A stretch of 64,000 nucleotides of DNA from Nitrospira sp. (GTDB lineage: Bacteria; Nitrospirota; Nitrospiria; Nitrospirales; Nitrospiraceae). The translations under genes were made by a program, and so were the position numbers. The stretch spans positions 46,846 to 110,845 of the forward strand of contig JARFXO010000009.1 in assembly GCA_029194665.1 (NCBI GenBank), written 5' to 3'. Position 1 is the stretch's first letter, and each line of letters starts with the position of its first letter. The notes beneath the pieces are model-generated. The model saw only the letters and a list, made by a program, of their open reading frames with translations. It searched no databases and had not been told where the DNA came from. Positions 62,147-64,000 of the stretch are shown piece after piece.

Positions 62147-63520
62147 TTGTCAGCAGGTGGCCTGCAAGTGCTTAAGCCAGTTGGTGTGCCATCAACGTCG
62201 CGAGATTATCTCTTTATCAAGAAACAAATAAATAATTCTTGCTCCGCCCTTTGTGTATTAGATAGGAAATCAAATCTCCCCTTCTCCCCCAGAGTGGATG
62301 CGAATGTAAGATCGGCGGCACAAAATGTACCATTCTATCGGCGCCTACTTAAGAATGGTCGTAGCCTACCTTCTCGACAACTTACTCCCAAAGATTTTGA
62401 GAAGCTGCCCTTTCTTGGAAAGTCTGCACTCAGAGAAAACATATTAGATTTTTACTCTGACGATGTAGTCGAAAAGGATCTGTTCCACAGACGAACTTCG
62501 GGCACCTCCGGAATACCACTTGTTATTGCCTACGATAGAGATGCCATGAATTTAGGATGGGTATCTTTTTTCTTGCGTATGGAAAAACTAGGAGCTAATT
62601 TAGCAGCGAAATCACGAGGTAGATGGCACCTCGAATTCCTCTCTGACTTCCCTAATGCCACGGCTGTTTCTTATGATCTAGCTGCACCAGGGATCCCAAA
62701 GGCAGAGCGTAAGTTGGTCCTTCCCAACATGCCTCTACTAGATAAAGTTAGTCTCGTCAAAGGTCTGAAAACCGCAACGCCTGCAGTATGGAATGCCAAA
62801 CCGAGCACTTTATTGTTGCTTAGTACGGTCTATGATGAGTTACAAGAAGCGCCTCCTACGCCAAATCTAATCATCACTAGCGGCGAGTCCTTGAGTTATG
62901 AAGTCCGAGGACAGTTACAAAAGATATTCAACGCCCAAGTCTATAACCTGTACGCCATTGCCGAAGTCGGAAATGTGGCTTTTGAATGTTCCAATTCACG
63001 AGGCATGCATGTCCTTTGGGATCATACATATGTCGAAATAATAAGGGACGGTCGTCAAGTTGCCTTGGGTGATAGTGGTGAAATAGTGGTTACCAGCCTT
63101 GTGAATAGAGCTATGCCGTTAATACGGTACCGCACAGGAGATGTTGGTCGCTTTATTACCAATAGCTGTCACTGTGGATTTGGAGGACCGGAACTCGAAA
63201 TTGAGCACGGACGCATAGTGTACTACTTTCAAAGGCAGGGAGGGACTTTATACAACCCTCATGTGATGGAAAAAGCGCTCGCTCAATGTGGTTTTCTCCA
63301 ATATCAAGTAAGACAATGCGGCTATGACAGAATAGAGTTTCGTTACTTAGCAAAAGAGAATTGTTGCAACATTCGGGAAGCAGTTTCTGTGATAAAAGGC
63401 ATCTGCGGTGATGTCCACGTAGAGATTCAGCCAATGTCTACCTTCGAACCCACAACGCTCAAGCGGTCTAACTTCGTATCCGAACTTCCCAATCCGTTCT
63501 TGTCGGCATTAATCAAATAG
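62147..63520 (+). CDS. Adenylate-forming enzyme (phenylacetate-CoA ligase/CapK-like)
   Basis: 457 residues from TTG. The AMP-binding loop is RRTSGTSGIPLVIAYDRD (about 115-132), and IITSGESLSYEVRGQLQKIF, NLYAIAEVGNVAFEC and RYRTGDVGRFI give the PaaK/CapK-type acyl-activating core. A Cys pair (NSCHCGFGGPELEIEHGRIV) near the hinge is common in this subgroup. It activates a carboxylate as AMP ester. The partner small protein suggests it may act on a peptide or a carrier. The start codon is not well supported by a ribosome binding site. Confidence 0.8.
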   Translation: MSAGGLQVLKPVGVPSTSRDYLFIKKQINNSCSALCVLDRKSNLPFSPRVDANVRSAAQNVPFYRRLLKNGRSLPSRQLTPKDFEKLPFLGKSALRENILDFYSDDVVEKDLFHRRTSGTSGIPLVIAYDRDAMNLGWVSFFLRMEKLGANLAAKSRGRWHLEFLSDFPNATAVSYDLAAPGIPKAERKLVLPNMPLLDKVSLVKGLKTATPAVWNAKPSTLLLLSTVYDELQEAPPTPNLIITSGESLSYEVRGQLQKIFNAQVYNLYAIAEVGNVAFECSNSRGMHVLWDHTYVEIIRDGRQVALGDSGEIVVTSLVNRAMPLIRYRTGDVGRFITNSCHCGFGGPELEIEHGRIVYYFQRQGGTLYNPHVMEKALAQCGFLQYQVRQCGYDRIEFRYLAKENCCNIREAVSVIKGICGDVHVEIQPMSTFEPTTLKRSNFVSELPNPFLSALIK

Positions 63521-63671
63521 ATGACCTTCCCCCCGAAAACTAGACCATTGGCGTGGAAGCTCACCTGTGCTGAGATGGGCCCCACAGGAGGGGTCCATGA
63601 CAGTATCCTGCTCCCCTTGAAATTGAGACCACCCCTAAGACAAGGTCCTGACGTGGACCGAGGAGGTGGCG

Positions 63672-63833
63672 ATGGCATCAGAAGCAGCAGACCCAATTGA
63701 ACGATGGACAGCCAAACGGCGTGTCACGCTGGTCGTCAGTATTTTGAAGGGAGAGACCTCGGTGGCAGAAGCGGCCCGGACACATGGGCTGACGGTAGCG
63801 GAGGTGGAGGTACTGTGGCACGAATCCTACTAG
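63672..63833 (+). CDS. IS3-family orfA fragment
   Basis: 53 residues with GAGGAGGTGG before the ATG. MASEAADPIERWTAKRRVTL and SVAEAARTHGLTVAEVE are the N-terminal helix-turn-helix of a transposase orfA; the frame then ends prematurely (VLWHESY). The remaining sequence to the window end shows no continuation I can follow. Confidence 0.65.
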   Translation: MASEAADPIERWTAKRRVTLVVSILKGETSVAEAARTHGLTVAEVEVLWHESY

Positions 63834-64000
63834 GAGCCTGTCCGACATTGACCTGAACAAGCCCGAATCAAGGCCGAGGAGGCGGGCTTGGCTCGTCGGG
63901 GAGTGAAGGAACCCCGTGTTTTTCGCTATCACCGGCCATGTCCCATCCTCTTCTGCACCCCACACAGCGCTAGGAGCTCATCACCAGGACGGCGGCGACA

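Noticed and set aside
1..64000. CRISPR array or cas genes
   Set aside because: No regularly spaced short repeats and no Cas proteins were found; the GGDEF-type domain at 50106 is fused to radical SAM and lacks other Cas10 features.

Overview
The window most likely comes from a Nitrospira-like member of the Nitrospirota. This is inference from gene content: a two-partner secretion locus joined to a CHAT-TPR protein and a DUF928 protein, a 122-bp palindromic repeat of a type I recall from such genomes, and mixed toxin-antitoxin and transposon debris. No rRNA or other phylogenetic marker is present, so the assignment rests on the accessory genes. LAYOUT. (1) 1-13000, all on the minus strand, looks like resident chromosome: a HAMP/GAF sensor (cut by the window start) with its ABC-type substrate-binding protein; DUF928, CHAT-TPR, TpsB/ShlB-type transporter and TpsA haemagglutinin-like exoprotein; then a three-gene secreted set (papain-like peptidase, unknown protein, Cys-rich lipoprotein). 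(2) 13000-24350 is a plastic zone: a GNAT toxin whose DUF1778 antitoxin is frameshifted and cut by an IS3 element, VapBC, half of a tRNA-Arg, BrnTA, a RelB antitoxin with only the tail of a YafQ toxin, two copies of a structured about 170-bp repeat, and a mobilizable module (DUF6908-like protein, MobC-like protein, MOB relaxase). (3) 24200-33300 is a stacked integration locus. Three C-terminal tails of tyrosine recombinases, all in the same orientation, separate an ABC-three-component (ABC-3C) conflict system, a RadC-like protein and an M36 metallopeptidase. The ABC-3C ATPase carries an in-frame TAA before its signature and Walker B motifs. (4) 33900-58100 is the most interesting part: a large biosynthetic cluster that I do not recognise as any described pathway. 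The minus arm holds a candidate ribosomal precursor peptide (36726-37004), two unknown proteins, a phosphoribosyltransferase, a broken methyltransferase, two radical SAM/SPASM enzymes, an HExxH peptide hydroxylase-like protein, an MBL-fold protein and a RiPP-type B12/radical SAM enzyme. The plus arm holds two paralogous methyltransferases, three more radical SAM proteins (one fused to a GGDEF-type domain), an enolase-superfamily enzyme, a HAD phosphatase fused to a YdeI/OmdA-like domain and a phosphoketolase-like ThDP enzyme; a 2OG-Fe(II) oxygenase lies convergent to it. (5) 58300-64000 holds IS1595, IS701, ISNCY/IS481 and IS3 debris around a methyltransferase and a small-protein/adenylate-forming-enzyme pair. 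HOW THE PARTS WORK TOGETHER. Tight 4-nt stop/start overlaps in both arms of region 4 suggest coordinated expression. The simplest reading is that a ribosomal peptide is modified by six radical SAM enzymes and an HExxH oxygenase, while the enolase/HAD/phosphoketolase block supplies or transforms a small carbon unit. That model is inference and needs experiment. Long gene-poor stretches are described in the feature list where I see nothing coding.
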